Positions 8,490 through 15,494 of a stretch of 58,871 nt of DNA are shown piece after piece; position 1 is the stretch's first letter; each line of letters begins with the position of its first letter. The position numbers and the translations under genes are program-made. The DNA is from CAZOVK01 sp964583165 (GTDB lineage: Bacteria; Bacillota; Clostridia; Lachnospirales; WRAX01). The notes beneath the pieces are model-generated. The model searched no databases. It was not told the DNA's origin and saw only the letters and a list, made by a program, of their open reading frames with translations. Location: positions 1 through 58,871 of the forward strand of contig CAZOVK010000005.1 in assembly GCA_964583165.1 (NCBI GenBank). Direction: 5' to 3'.

Positions 8490-9626
8490 TTACACCTCAA
8501 ATTTTATTGTATCTGTTACGGAAGCCGTTATTTTGCCGTCAATGAGCGTCACAGTCATTTCATCACCTGTTTTAGCGTCATTGACGCTTTTAAGGGGTTT
8601 TTCGTCTATTTCAGCGGCAAGAAAACCCCGCCGCATGACAGCTAAGGGTGACACGCGCTCCAAAATACCGATTGCTGACGCGAGATTCCGCTTTTCTCGC
8701 GAAACAGACAGACTTATTGAAGAGTTTAGGCGGTCGAGATTGCTTGTAAACGTATGTTTCATTGATGAAAAACGTGCGTCCAGTTTGTTTTCTAAGCCCT
8801 TACGCATTGAAAACAGTTCATCACGCAAGACTCCAATATCCCAACAAATCAACTCGGCCGCTTCTGAAGGCGTTGCGGCGCGTCTGTCTGAAGCGAAGTC
8901 GGCAAGGCAGAAGTCTGTTTCATGTCCAACGGCCGTTATAACGGGCAAACGCGAAGCATAAACCGCCCTAACAACCCGCTCGTCATTAAACGCCGCTAAA
9001 TCCTCAGCCGAACCGCCGCCACGCCCGACTATGACGGCGTCAAGCTTAAAGCGCGATTCGTTCGCGAGTTTAACCGCGTCAGATATTTCAACCGCCGCTG
9101 TTTCACCCTGAACAGTCACGGGGAATAACACCAGCTTGATGCTTGGGTTTCTACGCCGTGACACTTGAATTATATCGTGTATCACAGCGCCGCTTTCACT
9201 GGTGATTATGCCGACGGTTTTAGCGCGGGCGGGTAGCGGTCGTTTATGCGCCGTGTCAAACAGCCCCTCGGCGGCAAGCTTCTGTTTCAGCAACTCAAAC
9301 GCGCTCACAACGGGCTTTTCGGTCAACTCCATATCTTCAACATAAAGTGAGTAGTTGCCCGTCTTTTCATAAACGCCCACACGCCCATAACAAACAACCT
9401 GTTGACCGTTTTTCGGCAGAAAACCTAAATCTGCCGAGCAGGACGCAAACATCACGCAGTTAATCGCCGCGTCGTCTTTGAGCGTGAAATAGACATGCCC
9501 CGTCTGATGAAACTTGAGATTAGCTATTTCACCACTCACATAGACATCAGAAATCAAAACGTCCTCATCAAACAGCCGCTTTATGTAGCGCGTTATCTGA
9601 TTAACAGTAAATACGTTGCGTTTCAT
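8490..9626 (-). CDS. xseA: Exodeoxyribonuclease VII large subunit
   Basis: 378 residues from ATG 9626 (MKRNVFTVNQITRYIK). The open frame continues upstream, but that extension overlaps nusB and is Pro/Ser-rich shadow sequence. An N-terminal OB fold (VSGEIANLKFHQTGHVYF) is followed by the catalytic domain with GIITSESGAVIHDI, VGRGGGSAEDL and TAVGHETDFCLADF. With XseB it trims single-stranded DNA. It lies 4 bases after the nusB stop, whose end supplies the GGAG ribosome site. Confidence 0.95.
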   Translation of the reverse strand: MKRNVFTVNQITRYIKRLFDEDVLISDVYVSGEIANLKFHQTGHVYFTLKDDAAINCVMFASCSADLGFLPKNGQQVVCYGRVGVYEKTGNYSLYVEDMELTEKPVVSAFELLKQKLAAEGLFDTAHKRPLPARAKTVGIITSESGAVIHDIIQVSRRRNPSIKLVLFPVTVQGETAAVEISDAVKLANESRFKLDAVIVGRGGGSAEDLAAFNDERVVRAVYASRLPVITAVGHETDFCLADFASDRRAATPSEAAELICWDIGVLRDELFSMRKGLENKLDARFSSMKHTFTSNLDRLNSSISLSVSREKRNLASAIGILERVSPLAVMRRGFLAAEIDEKPLKSVNDAKTGDEMTVTLIDGKITASVTDTIKFEV

Positions 9627-9630
9627 ACTT

Positions 9631-10104
9631 TTACTCCGCTTCGGCGGGCTTTTGAGCGGGTTTGGGTTCGCGGGGCTTGGGCGCGATTGAGTCGAGAATG
9701 CCGTTAATGAAGCCCGGTGACTCGTCGGTTGAATAGATTTTGGCGATTTCAACGGCTTCATAAGCGGCGACACTGCGCGGTGTGTCGGTTGAAAACATTA
9801 TCTCAAAGACAGCGAGCCTAATCAAAGCAAGGTCAACGCTGTTAATACGCGTAACCTGCCAGTTCTTCGCGTGCTTGCCGATTACTTCGTCAATCTCGTT
9901 CTGATGTTCGGCCACGCCATAGAAAAGTTCGCGCACGAATTCGCGGTCGACGTGCTCCGTGTTAATAACGGTTTCATCATCTTCCGCGAAGTCTACGCTA
10001 TGTTCAAAATAATCAGCCATAAGTTTTTCTGTTTCGCGCCCGATTCTAAAACTCAGCATGTAAATAAGACAGAACGCGTGGGTTCTGTCCTCACGGCGGC
10101 TCAC
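9631..10104 (-). CDS. nusB: Transcription antitermination factor NusB
   Basis: 157 residues, slightly long because of a Lys/Pro/Glu-rich tail (PKPREPKPAQKPAEAE). NusB binds boxA RNA together with ribosomal protein S10 in rRNA antitermination. The helical NusB core shows RINSVDLALIRLAVFEI and AVEIAKIYSTDESPGFINGILD. The start is GTG, overlapping the stop of the Asp23-like gene (GTGA), with GGGAG upstream. An Asp23-like/nusB pair is common in Firmicutes (yqhY-nusB). Confidence 0.92.
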   Translation of the reverse strand: MSRREDRTHAFCLIYMLSFRIGRETEKLMADYFEHSVDFAEDDETVINTEHVDREFVRELFYGVAEHQNEIDEVIGKHAKNWQVTRINSVDLALIRLAVFEIMFSTDTPRSVAAYEAVEIAKIYSTDESPGFINGILDSIAPKPREPKPAQKPAEAE

Positions 10105-10478
10105 TTACGCTCCCGTGCCATCGACTCCAGCGCAATGCCCGCGACTGCGACATTGACCGAGCCGACAGTTAAGCCCGTCATGGTTTCAATGGCCGTTCTT
10201 ACGCGCTTCTGAACCTGTAAGCACACATCATAGATTTTTACGCCGTGTTTGACAAGTATTGTAATATCCACGTCAACGCCGTTTTCTGTAACAGTCAGTT
10301 TAACGCCGCGCGGTAGGTGCTTGCGCCCCATTATTTCGTATATGTCGCCTATTTTTTTGACTGCGCGAACGCCCTCGACCTCTTGGGCGGCTGTGCCCGC
10401 GACTACGGCGATAACGTCATTGGAGATGACGACTTGATTCGTTGAATCAAGTGGTGTATAACCGTTCTTTTCTGACAT
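10101..10478 (-). CDS. Asp23/Gls24 family envelope stress protein (YqhY-like)
   Basis: 125 residues with the Asp23 signature: VVISNDVIAVVAGTAAQEVEGV near the N-terminus, then GVKLTVTENGVDVDITILVKHG. Family members are cytosolic or membrane-associated factors tied to envelope or lipid homeostasis; the YqhY type is regularly encoded just upstream of nusB, as here. AGGAGG precedes the ATG. The precise role is not established. Confidence 0.88.
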   Translation of the reverse strand: MSEKNGYTPLDSTNQVVISNDVIAVVAGTAAQEVEGVRAVKKIGDIYEIMGRKHLPRGVKLTVTENGVDVDITILVKHGVKIYDVCLQVQKRVRTAIETMTGLTVGSVNVAVAGIALESMARERK

Positions 10479-10509
10479 ACTTCCTCCTAATACGAGTTTT
10501 GCAAAGACT

Positions 10510-10986
10510 TTATTGACTTGTGAGCTTCTGTGCCCATGCTATAGCTTGAGCGGATAGAACGGACATGTCGCCCTTTGTGACTAAATCAAGTGTGCTGATA
10601 AGTTCTGCTTTGGGTTGTAATGCCTTAAACTCGGCGATTGCCTTCGTTATACCGCCGCCGCCGCTTGTCATTAGCAACGCCACTTTCTTGCCCGCCAAAT
10701 CATTCTCAGCTAGGAATGTACGGAGCGGTGACCCGAATGTTCCCGCCCAGATGGGCGCGCAAAGTATGATTATATCATAGTTTGTCGATTTATTGTAGGA
10801 CTTTAATTCGGGCTTCGATTTCGCAAAACTCTGCCGTCCAGCCGAGATGAAGCGCAATACCCTATTCTTTGGCCATGCTTTTACGGGTGAAAGCTCAACG
10901 GCATTGGCTTTCAGCGCGCGCCCAATAGCTTCCGCTATGGTTTTAGTATGCCCTGACATTGTGTAATAGAACAGCTTTGTCCTCAT
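10510..10986 (-). CDS. Flavodoxin-family protein
   Basis: 158 residues with a Rossmann-like flavodoxin fold. The N-terminus KLFYYTMSGHTKTIAEAIG corresponds to the FMN phosphate loop (T/S-x-T/S-G-x-T), and ILCAPIWAGTFGSPLRTFL resembles the aromatic-containing loop that contacts the flavin. Likely an FMN-binding electron carrier or quinone-reductase-like protein. GGAGG lies before ATG 10986. It sits between dtd and the asp23-nusB run, on the same strand. Confidence 0.85.
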   Translation of the reverse strand: MRTKLFYYTMSGHTKTIAEAIGRALKANAVELSPVKAWPKNRVLRFISAGRQSFAKSKPELKSYNKSTNYDIIILCAPIWAGTFGSPLRTFLAENDLAGKKVALLMTSGGGGITKAIAEFKALQPKAELISTLDLVTKGDMSVLSAQAIAWAQKLTSQ

Positions 10987-11006
10987 AGAAAGCCTCCTTA
11001 AAAGAT

Positions 11007-11453
11007 TTACATCATGTCTGTATCTAGTATTAACGTAAACGGACCGTCGTTTACTAACTTAATCTCCATATGTGCGCCGAAAGAACCGTTTGCGACTTCG
11101 ACGAAGCGCGTTTTGGCTGTGGCAATAAAGTATTCATACAACTCATTGGCAAGCGCGGGACTGCCGGCGTTTATGAAGCTGGGGCGGTTACCCTTCTTCG
11201 TGTCGGCATATAGCGTGAATTGTGATACAATGAGGATTGCGCCGTTTACGTCAGCCGCCGAAAGATTCGTCTTGCCGTTCTCATCCTCAAAAATACGAAG
11301 CCGCGCGATTTTGTCAACGAGCTTATCGGCGTGTTCTTTAGTATCAGTGTTGGATACCCCCAAAAGCACCACATAACCGCGGCGGATTTCGCCTAAGCAA
11401 ACGCCCTCGCTCCATACCGCCGCTTTACTCACGCGTTGTAATACGACCTTCAA
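11007..11453 (-). CDS. dtd: D-aminoacyl-tRNA deacylase
   Basis: 148 residues, the standard length. It cleaves D-amino acids (and glycine from mischarged tRNA) from tRNA in the cytosol. The family motifs SQFTLYADTKKGNRPSF and NDGPFTLILDT (the cross-subunit N-x-x-P strand) are present. The start is TTG 11453 with GGGGAG about 9 bases upstream. No relA, its usual partner in many Firmicutes, is next to it. Confidence 0.94.
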   Translation of the reverse strand: MKVVLQRVSKAAVWSEGVCLGEIRRGYVVLLGVSNTDTKEHADKLVDKIARLRIFEDENGKTNLSAADVNGAILIVSQFTLYADTKKGNRPSFINAGSPALANELYEYFIATAKTRFVEVANGSFGAHMEIKLVNDGPFTLILDTDMM

Positions 11454-11533
11454 AACAAATCTCCCCTTTTCACCTATTTTACCAAAGATTTGTTATAATT
11501 TCCACTATAAAATCCTTAAATATTATTGCGAAA

Positions 11534-11570
11534 AAAAGACGGCTTTGGCAGATTTCCAAAACCGTCTTTT
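11534..11570 (-). terminator. Intrinsic terminator after the small SpoIIE-linked membrane gene
   Basis: A 15-bp inverted repeat with one mismatch (arms 11534-11548 and 11556-11570). On the minus strand the stem is followed by a run of seven T. It ends the transcript of the gene at 11573-11881, whose stop codon lies 3 bases before it. Confidence 0.9.
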
Positions 11571-11572
11571 CG

Positions 11573-11881
11573 TTAGCGAAAGGCATAGAGCAGTAAACCC
11601 GCCAAAGCCACGCAACACACAATCATTATTGCGTTCAGCGCGAAGTCAAGCGCCTTGTTCTTACCGCGCATGAACGGCTTTTGCTTAGGCGTTTTCTCAA
11701 CTATAGGTGTAGCGGTGATACTCTCTTTCGCCATATAGCTCTGGACTATGCGCTCGGCCTCTCTGACTAAATCTATGGGGACGGCGCTTTGGGGGAGGTT
11801 GGGGTTTACGATAAAAATGGCCTGTTTGTACCAGTTGCTGCTGCTGCCCTCAATTAGTATGACGCGTTCGGCATTGCCCAT
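11573..11881 (-). CDS. Small C-terminally anchored membrane protein of unknown function
   Basis: 102 residues, not recognised. The N-terminal 60 residues look like a small soluble domain (ERVILIEGSSSNWYKQAIFIV), followed by a basic linker (KTPKQKPFMRGKNK) and one transmembrane helix at about residues 79-100, so probably tail-anchored. It stands alone between two terminators, downstream of spoIIE on the same strand. A sporulation role is possible only by position. Confidence 0.7.
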   Translation of the reverse strand: MGNAERVILIEGSSSNWYKQAIFIVNPNLPQSAVPIDLVREAERIVQSYMAKESITATPIVEKTPKQKPFMRGKNKALDFALNAIMIVCCVALAGLLLYAFR

Positions 11882-11960
11882 AATCTCACCTTGACTGTTA
11901 ATTTAATGAGATTGTAGACGGGTATTTGGGGGTTTATACTTCGAATTTAGAAAAGACAAT

Positions 11961-11988
11961 CAAACGGTCGCCTATAGGCGACCGTTTG
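11961..11988. terminator. Perfect palindromic terminator after spoIIE
   Basis: A 12-bp perfect stem CAAACGGTCGCC/GGCGACCGTTTG around TATA, placed 11 bases beyond the spoIIE stop. On the minus strand the following sequence is moderately T-rich (TTGTCTTTTCT). Confidence 0.8.
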
Positions 11989-11998
11989 TTGCGAATTT

Positions 11999-14143
11999 CT
12001 AGTTAGTGCCGATTTTTATAACAAATACGGTCATATCATCCCTTATATTGAACCCAGAAATCCGCTTACATTCGTATAGGATGTCGTCGGCTATATCTTG
12101 GGCGGGCTTGCCACGTTTAGCCATGAGTATGGACGCGAACCATTCTTGTTTATCGTCAAAGTCACCACCCGCCGCATCCCACACGCCGTCAGAGAGTAGT
12201 ACAATGCAGTCGCCGTTCATTACCCGCTTACGTTTTAGGCTTAAATCTGCCGTTGAAAGCATACCCGCGGGCAAGGTAGAGGACTTTATCATCTGAATTT
12301 CTTCTTTACTTATGACAAATGACGGCGCCGCGCCCGCTTTCAGAAACTCTACAGAACCCGCATCAAGGTCAACTGTGCAGATGTCGAGTGTTGAAAACAT
12401 CTCCTCGTCAGAGCGGAACAGCAAAACCGAGTTAATCAGATTAGCCGCCAATACCTTATCGAACCCCGCAAGCGCGAAGTTTTCTAACATCTCAACGGCC
12501 CAGCGGCTTTCAAGCCGCGCGGTTTCGCCACTGCCCATGCCGTCGGCGACAGCGACAAGCAACTGACCGTCGGGCAAATATAAACGCGCCGTTGAGTCGC
12601 CCGATTCACGCGAGCCGCTTTTAGGCACTGACGCGCGCCCACAATCGGCCGACAGCGTGGTTTGGCGTATGTATGTGACAGTATAGTGACCGTCAGCGAT
12701 AACCCCGTCGGTCTTGCGAACGGCACAACCCATAGCTGACGCGACAATGCCTTGGGCGGTGTTTTCTTCGGGTCTTGTGATATAAGCCACGGTGACAGAG
12801 AACGCCGCATTGGCATTGTTTTTCGTGCGCGTGTAAGGTCTTAGAACAAACACCGATTTAGCCTCCATGCCCGCGTCTGACAACATCTGATAGATTTCTT
12901 GTTCTTTGTCAGTGTCGAAGCGTGTGTCGGTGTCGATGTTTTTTGACAGCGCGTCAAGCCGATAGGAGATTTGAGAGAGCAGAGAAGCCGTCATTTGCCG
13001 CTGTTCAGTCAGACGGCTGAGTTGCAGGGCGTGTGAACGCACGGGCAAGTCCAGCGCCGCCGCAACTTCGGCGCGAACCTCCGCGCCCGTCTGGGGCAAG
13101 TCTTCAGCGAACAGAGCCGACACGCTCGATAAACTCTGCGACACATCACGAATACGCGCAGACGTTAGGTTTTGAAGCTTCATCAAATAATCTTGCGGCG
13201 GTAGGGTCTTGGTAAGTTGCAACCGCCCAAGCTTTGAAGACGGCAATATCATAAACACAACACACGCGAGCCCCGTACTAATCAAATACTCACGGGTAAC
13301 AACCGCATTATATAAGAAAAAACTCGAAGCGACATTTGCCACAAAGAACACCGGCGCCACAGCATACTTACTGGCATTAAGCCCACCCCCGACCATGCCG
13401 CAGATACTTAATACGATAGCAAACGGCGCGGCTTCAAGTCCGCAGAGGTTCATCAGTAACCCAATCACGGTACCCGCCGCCGCCCCAACGCCCACACCCG
13501 CCTTGCGCCCACAGAGCATGACGAAGAACGCGCAAAGCATATACCGCAAGCTGATTTCCCAGATATGTATATCGGCCGCGCCACAGACAAACGCGCCCAT
13601 GAGAACGACAGCCCCGATATAATATTCAGACCGAGCCGCAAAGCTGTCGGCATCAAGCGCAAGCCAGAAAACCGCCTTATATATTAGAAGACACAGCGCG
13701 GCGGCTAGAGCAGATTCAAGCGCGGCCAGCATAATGAAATAAGCCGTGCCTTCAAGATACCAAACCCAAATAAGCCCCGCCAGAAGCGCACAAACGCCTG
13801 TAAAGATGAACCTAAGCGGTGTTCCGCGCCTGTTCACGCGGCGTGTAAAGATGAGATGAAGCGCGAAGAAAAACGCCACGCATATGTAATACTTAGCCGC
13901 GAACAGCCCGGCAGGGCGTGTCAACATGCCGACAATGGCGAACACTGACGCGGCGTAGAACATGTCCGTGAACAACAGCGCCCCCAAAAACGCCAACACA
14001 ATCGGGTTCACATTCCCGAACACCAGCACGCGCCCCATAAAAAACGCAAGCGCCACTACACACAGTCGCTTCACCCACATCACATCACCGCTTAAAACCC
14101 CACTCAAATAAGCCTTTGCCCGCGTTCCCACATATGTAAACAC
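11999..14143 (-). CDS. spoIIE: Stage II sporulation protein E (SpoIIE phosphatase)
   Basis: 714 residues from GTG 14143, chosen because GGGGAGG ends 7 bases upstream; the frame stays open further but without a ribosome site. The N-terminal third is a bundle of about ten hydrophobic helices, followed by a helical regulatory region and a C-terminal PP2C domain with VAVADGMGSGETARLES, LLSDGVWDA and RDDMTVFVIK. SpoIIE sits at the polar septum and dephosphorylates SpoIIAA, freeing sigma F in the forespore. Its presence indicates an endospore former. Length is somewhat under the roughly 820 residues of the B. subtilis protein. Confidence 0.95.
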   Translation of the reverse strand: MFTYVGTRAKAYLSGVLSGDVMWVKRLCVVALAFFMGRVLVFGNVNPIVLAFLGALLFTDMFYAASVFAIVGMLTRPAGLFAAKYYICVAFFFALHLIFTRRVNRRGTPLRFIFTGVCALLAGLIWVWYLEGTAYFIMLAALESALAAALCLLIYKAVFWLALDADSFAARSEYYIGAVVLMGAFVCGAADIHIWEISLRYMLCAFFVMLCGRKAGVGVGAAAGTVIGLLMNLCGLEAAPFAIVLSICGMVGGGLNASKYAVAPVFFVANVASSFFLYNAVVTREYLISTGLACVVFMILPSSKLGRLQLTKTLPPQDYLMKLQNLTSARIRDVSQSLSSVSALFAEDLPQTGAEVRAEVAAALDLPVRSHALQLSRLTEQRQMTASLLSQISYRLDALSKNIDTDTRFDTDKEQEIYQMLSDAGMEAKSVFVLRPYTRTKNNANAAFSVTVAYITRPEENTAQGIVASAMGCAVRKTDGVIADGHYTVTYIRQTTLSADCGRASVPKSGSRESGDSTARLYLPDGQLLVAVADGMGSGETARLESRWAVEMLENFALAGFDKVLAANLINSVLLFRSDEEMFSTLDICTVDLDAGSVEFLKAGAAPSFVISKEEIQMIKSSTLPAGMLSTADLSLKRKRVMNGDCIVLLSDGVWDAAGGDFDDKQEWFASILMAKRGKPAQDIADDILYECKRISGFNIRDDMTVFVIKIGTN

Positions 14144-14310
14144 AGTCTGCCTCCCCAAATACAGAAAGTATATTTTAATGCTTACATTATCCCAAACATG
14201 CAAATAAACTTTGTCAGAATATGTCGAAGGTAGGTCAAAACTTAACGACAAAATTCGACAATTTGTGACATGAAGAAACTATGTATAAGAATAACATATT
14301 GCTTGACAAT

Positions 14311-14344
14311 ACGCAAGTGAGTAGACGCAATTGAATAGACGCAA
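14311..14344 (+). promoter_or_regulatory. Three 14-bp iterons upstream of the XRE gene
   Basis: ACGCAA recurs at 14311, 14325 and 14339, exactly 14 bases apart, with TAG before the second and third copies (TAGACGCAA twice). A TTGACA at 14303-14308 lies just upstream. The regular spacing suggests a repeated operator, probably for the adjacent XRE protein, but the -10 is not clear. Confidence 0.5.
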
Positions 14345-14382
14345 ATGCGATTTCTTGAATAAACTTTTATGTGGTGATAAGT

Positions 14383-14625
14383 ATGAAAATTAAGGAAGCC
14401 GTAGTTTTAAGATTCGTGCAGATATGTAATGAAAGAGGAATCGCGTATAACACGTTGGCTGTCAGTGCGGGTGTTACGCCGTCAACAATCTACAGCATGT
14501 TAAAGCCCGAGCGAAAAGAGATAACGGTTAATGTAGTGAAGAAACTTTGTGACGGGCTGGACATAACTATCACGGAGTTTTTCAACGATAAGCTGTTCTT
14601 GGAGATTGAACAAGAAATAGAGTGA
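14383..14625 (+). CDS. XRE-family helix-turn-helix regulator
   Basis: 80 residues from ATG 14383 with GGTGAT upstream. It is a single Cro/CI-type HTH: LAVSAGVTPSTIYSMLKPER contains the turn and recognition helix, followed by the C-terminal helices (VKKLCDGLDITITEFF). No effector domain. It is the only gene between spoIIE (divergent) and the toxin locus. The 14-bp iterons before it and the TTGACA/TGTCAA palindrome after it are candidate operators, so it may autoregulate and control the toxin promoter. Confidence 0.9.
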   Translation: MKIKEAVVLRFVQICNERGIAYNTLAVSAGVTPSTIYSMLKPERKEITVNVVKKLCDGLDITITEFFNDKLFLEIEQEIE

Positions 14626-14654
14626 ACCACTAGTATAGCGACAAGGGTTACTTC

Positions 14655-14684
14655 TTGACAATATTTGTCAAAGTATGTTACTAT
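14655..14684 (+). promoter_or_regulatory. Sigma-A-type promoter of the small toxin mRNA, with overlapping palindrome
   Basis: TTGACA (14655-14660), 18-base spacer, TACTAT (14679-14684). The -35 is half of a perfect inverted repeat TTGACA-ATATT-TGTCAA (14655-14671), which could be an operator. Transcription would begin near 14691. Confidence 0.7.
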
Positions 14685-14754
14685 ATCCATGTGAGTCGGT
14701 GCGGGGCGCGCATCGCTGGTTCCTTCCTTCTGTGTAATGCCAATGGCATGAGCA

Positions 14755-14806
14755 GGGGGAGGTGATTTATGTGGAGTTTACGGCTTTTGAAGTTAGCGCA
14801 GTTTGA
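14755..14806 (+). promoter_or_regulatory. Strong ribosome site with two competing leader frames
   Basis: GGGGGAGGTGAT (14755-14766) is one of the best ribosome sites in the window. It can serve ATG 14769 (a 71-codon frame ending at 14984, without recognisable features) or GTG 14771, which encodes (M)EFTAFEVSAV and stops at 14806. The latter resembles the N-terminus of holin-like small toxins. Neither is in frame with the hydrophobic peptide that follows at 14899, so this may be a coupled leader, like mok for hok, or the relic of a frame-shifted start. Confidence 0.5.
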
Positions 14807-14893
14807 GTTTTGCTACGGAAAATCACCTCAAGCCAGCGCGTTGAAGCGTTCGCGCTGTCATTCGGCATTTTCCGTGCAAAAGCGCAAACTGCT
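14795..14893. repeat. Long imperfect inverted repeat just upstream of the toxin frame
   Basis: Left arm at about 14797-14823 (GCAGTTTG, TTTTGC, ACGGAAAAT blocks) pairs with the right arm at about 14866-14892 with two small bulges. Inside sits a second stem AGCGCG/CGCGCT around 14835-14855. The element is about 97 bases and has TA at both ends, so it could be a small MITE-like insertion; equally, it could be a folded leader that hides the toxin start. Confidence 0.65.
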
Positions 14894-14898
14894 ATTTC

Positions 14899-15006
14899 AT
14901 GCTACTGTTGACGGCTGTTGGTATCTCAATATCGTCCGTAATAGCCATCATCATGTTAGTTCTAACTATCATAGCTACGAATAACCGCGACAGATATAAA
15001 AAGTAA
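14899..15006 (+). CDS. Candidate type I toxin: 35-residue single-TM peptide
   Basis: The frame ATG 14899 to TAA 15006 encodes a 35-residue peptide: MLLLTAVGISISSVIAII, a continuing hydrophobic MLVLTIIAT stretch, then a charged tail NNRDRYKK. One membrane helix with a short basic C-terminus is the plan of type I toxins of the Hol_Tox/TxpA/Fst kind. There is no good ribosome site directly before ATG 14899; the strong one is 130 bases upstream. Read together with the GTG frame before the hairpin ((M)EFTAFEV), the two pieces resemble one holin-like peptide split by the 14795-14898 segment. It may therefore be intact but tightly controlled, or broken. Confidence 0.6.
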   Translation: MLLLTAVGISISSVIAIIMLVLTIIATNNRDRYKK

Positions 15007-15106
15007 CAGCCGCCCTTAGTCTCCACACGACGGGCGGCTGTGTTTTGATGTGAAGGAACCAGCCGGCCTAATCCGGCGAACCTACAGGGAGAACACCAAT
15101 CTCCCT
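15000..15106 (-). ncRNA. Predicted antisense RNA antitoxin
   Basis: A minus-strand transcript starting near 15106 from the promoter at 15113-15141 would cover the 3' end of the toxin mRNA and stop at the hairpin 15006-15041, which on this strand is followed by TTACTTTTTAT. It would be roughly 105 nt and fully complementary to the toxin mRNA tail, including the 15052-15063 segment that pairs with the toxin mRNA 5' end. This is the arrangement of TxpA/RatA-type systems. Confidence 0.6.
15006..15041. terminator. Bidirectional hairpin terminating the antisense RNA
   Basis: A 10-bp perfect stem ACAGCCGCCC/GGGCGGCTGT with a 16-base loop, beginning at the last base of the toxin stop codon. The minus-strand side has the better U-tract; plus-strand read-through to the next terminator is likely. 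Confidence 0.75.
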
Positions 15107-15117
15107 GTTTTGATTTT
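15084..15117 (+). terminator. Terminator of the toxin mRNA
   Basis: A 9-bp perfect stem ACAGGGAGA/TCTCCCTGT with loop ACACCAA, followed by TTTTGATTTT. Just before it lie GCCGG/CCGGC (15062-15077) and the GAAGGAACCAGC box (15052-15063) that pairs with 14715-14726. Confidence 0.8.
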
Positions 15118-15141
15118 AACATAGCAAACCGTATCTGTCAA
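15113..15141 (-). promoter_or_regulatory. Antisense promoter (TTGACA-17-TAAAAT)
   Basis: On the minus strand: TTGACA (15141-15136), exactly 17 bases, TAAAAT (15118-15113). It is a near-consensus sigma-A promoter with no reading frame of its own, firing back into the toxin gene. Confidence 0.75.
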
Positions 15142-15205
15142 ATATTTTTACTTCGAAAGATTCTGCCGCTTCGGACAGAATTTCCAAAAAAGTTTCAAAA
15201 AATGC

Positions 15206-15234
15206 TTGCATTATTTTCGAGGGCGTGTTATACT
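15206..15234 (+). promoter_or_regulatory. Promoter of the S10-spc-alpha operon
   Basis: TTGCAT (15206-15211), 17-base spacer, TATACT (15229-15234). It is the first good promoter before rpsJ and starts an mRNA with about 250 bases of leader. Confidence 0.75.
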
Positions 15235-15240
15235 CCTCTT

Positions 15241-15494
15241 TGTGGCATTATGCATATCTATTTTAATGCCGAAAGCTATGACGCGGAAGGTTGCGTTTAA
15301 GCCTGTTTGGGCTTAGAACGGTTAATTTCCGCCGAGCCAGTTCAATTCAAGAAATTGGACGATAAAGTCAGTTGAATAGACCGACACGAGAAAGCGCGCG
15401 CGTTTGAGTGAGCTATGAAGAAACGCACGGGGCAGTGTACGGGGATAATTGTTCAACCTTTATCAGTCAAGTAACGCTGGGAGGTTGTTTTTTA
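15241..15494 (+). promoter_or_regulatory. Structured 5' leader of the S10 operon
   Basis: About 250 untranslated bases before rpsJ. A 7-bp hairpin GGCATTA/TAATGCC is at 15244-15270. A GGAA...TTCC domain containing AAGCC...GGGCTT lies at about 15283-15330. No reading frame with a ribosome site is seen except rpsJ itself (GGGAGG at about 15480). Such leaders often bind a ribosomal protein of the operon (L4 in enteric bacteria); the ligand here is unknown. Confidence 0.55.

Noticed and set aside
9627..9773. Extended N-terminus of xseA
   Set aside because: The extension lies inside nusB in another frame, is Ser/Pro-rich without homology, and ATG 9626 has a proper ribosome site.
14795..14893. Retron msr-msd-like RNA
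   Set aside because: A long inverted repeat is present but no reverse transcriptase gene lies nearby.
14769..14984. 71-codon frame with a perfect ribosome site, as an independent protein
   Set aside because: Its sequence has no recognisable composition, crosses the long hairpin and overlaps the hydrophobic peptide in another phase. I kept it only as a possible leader frame.
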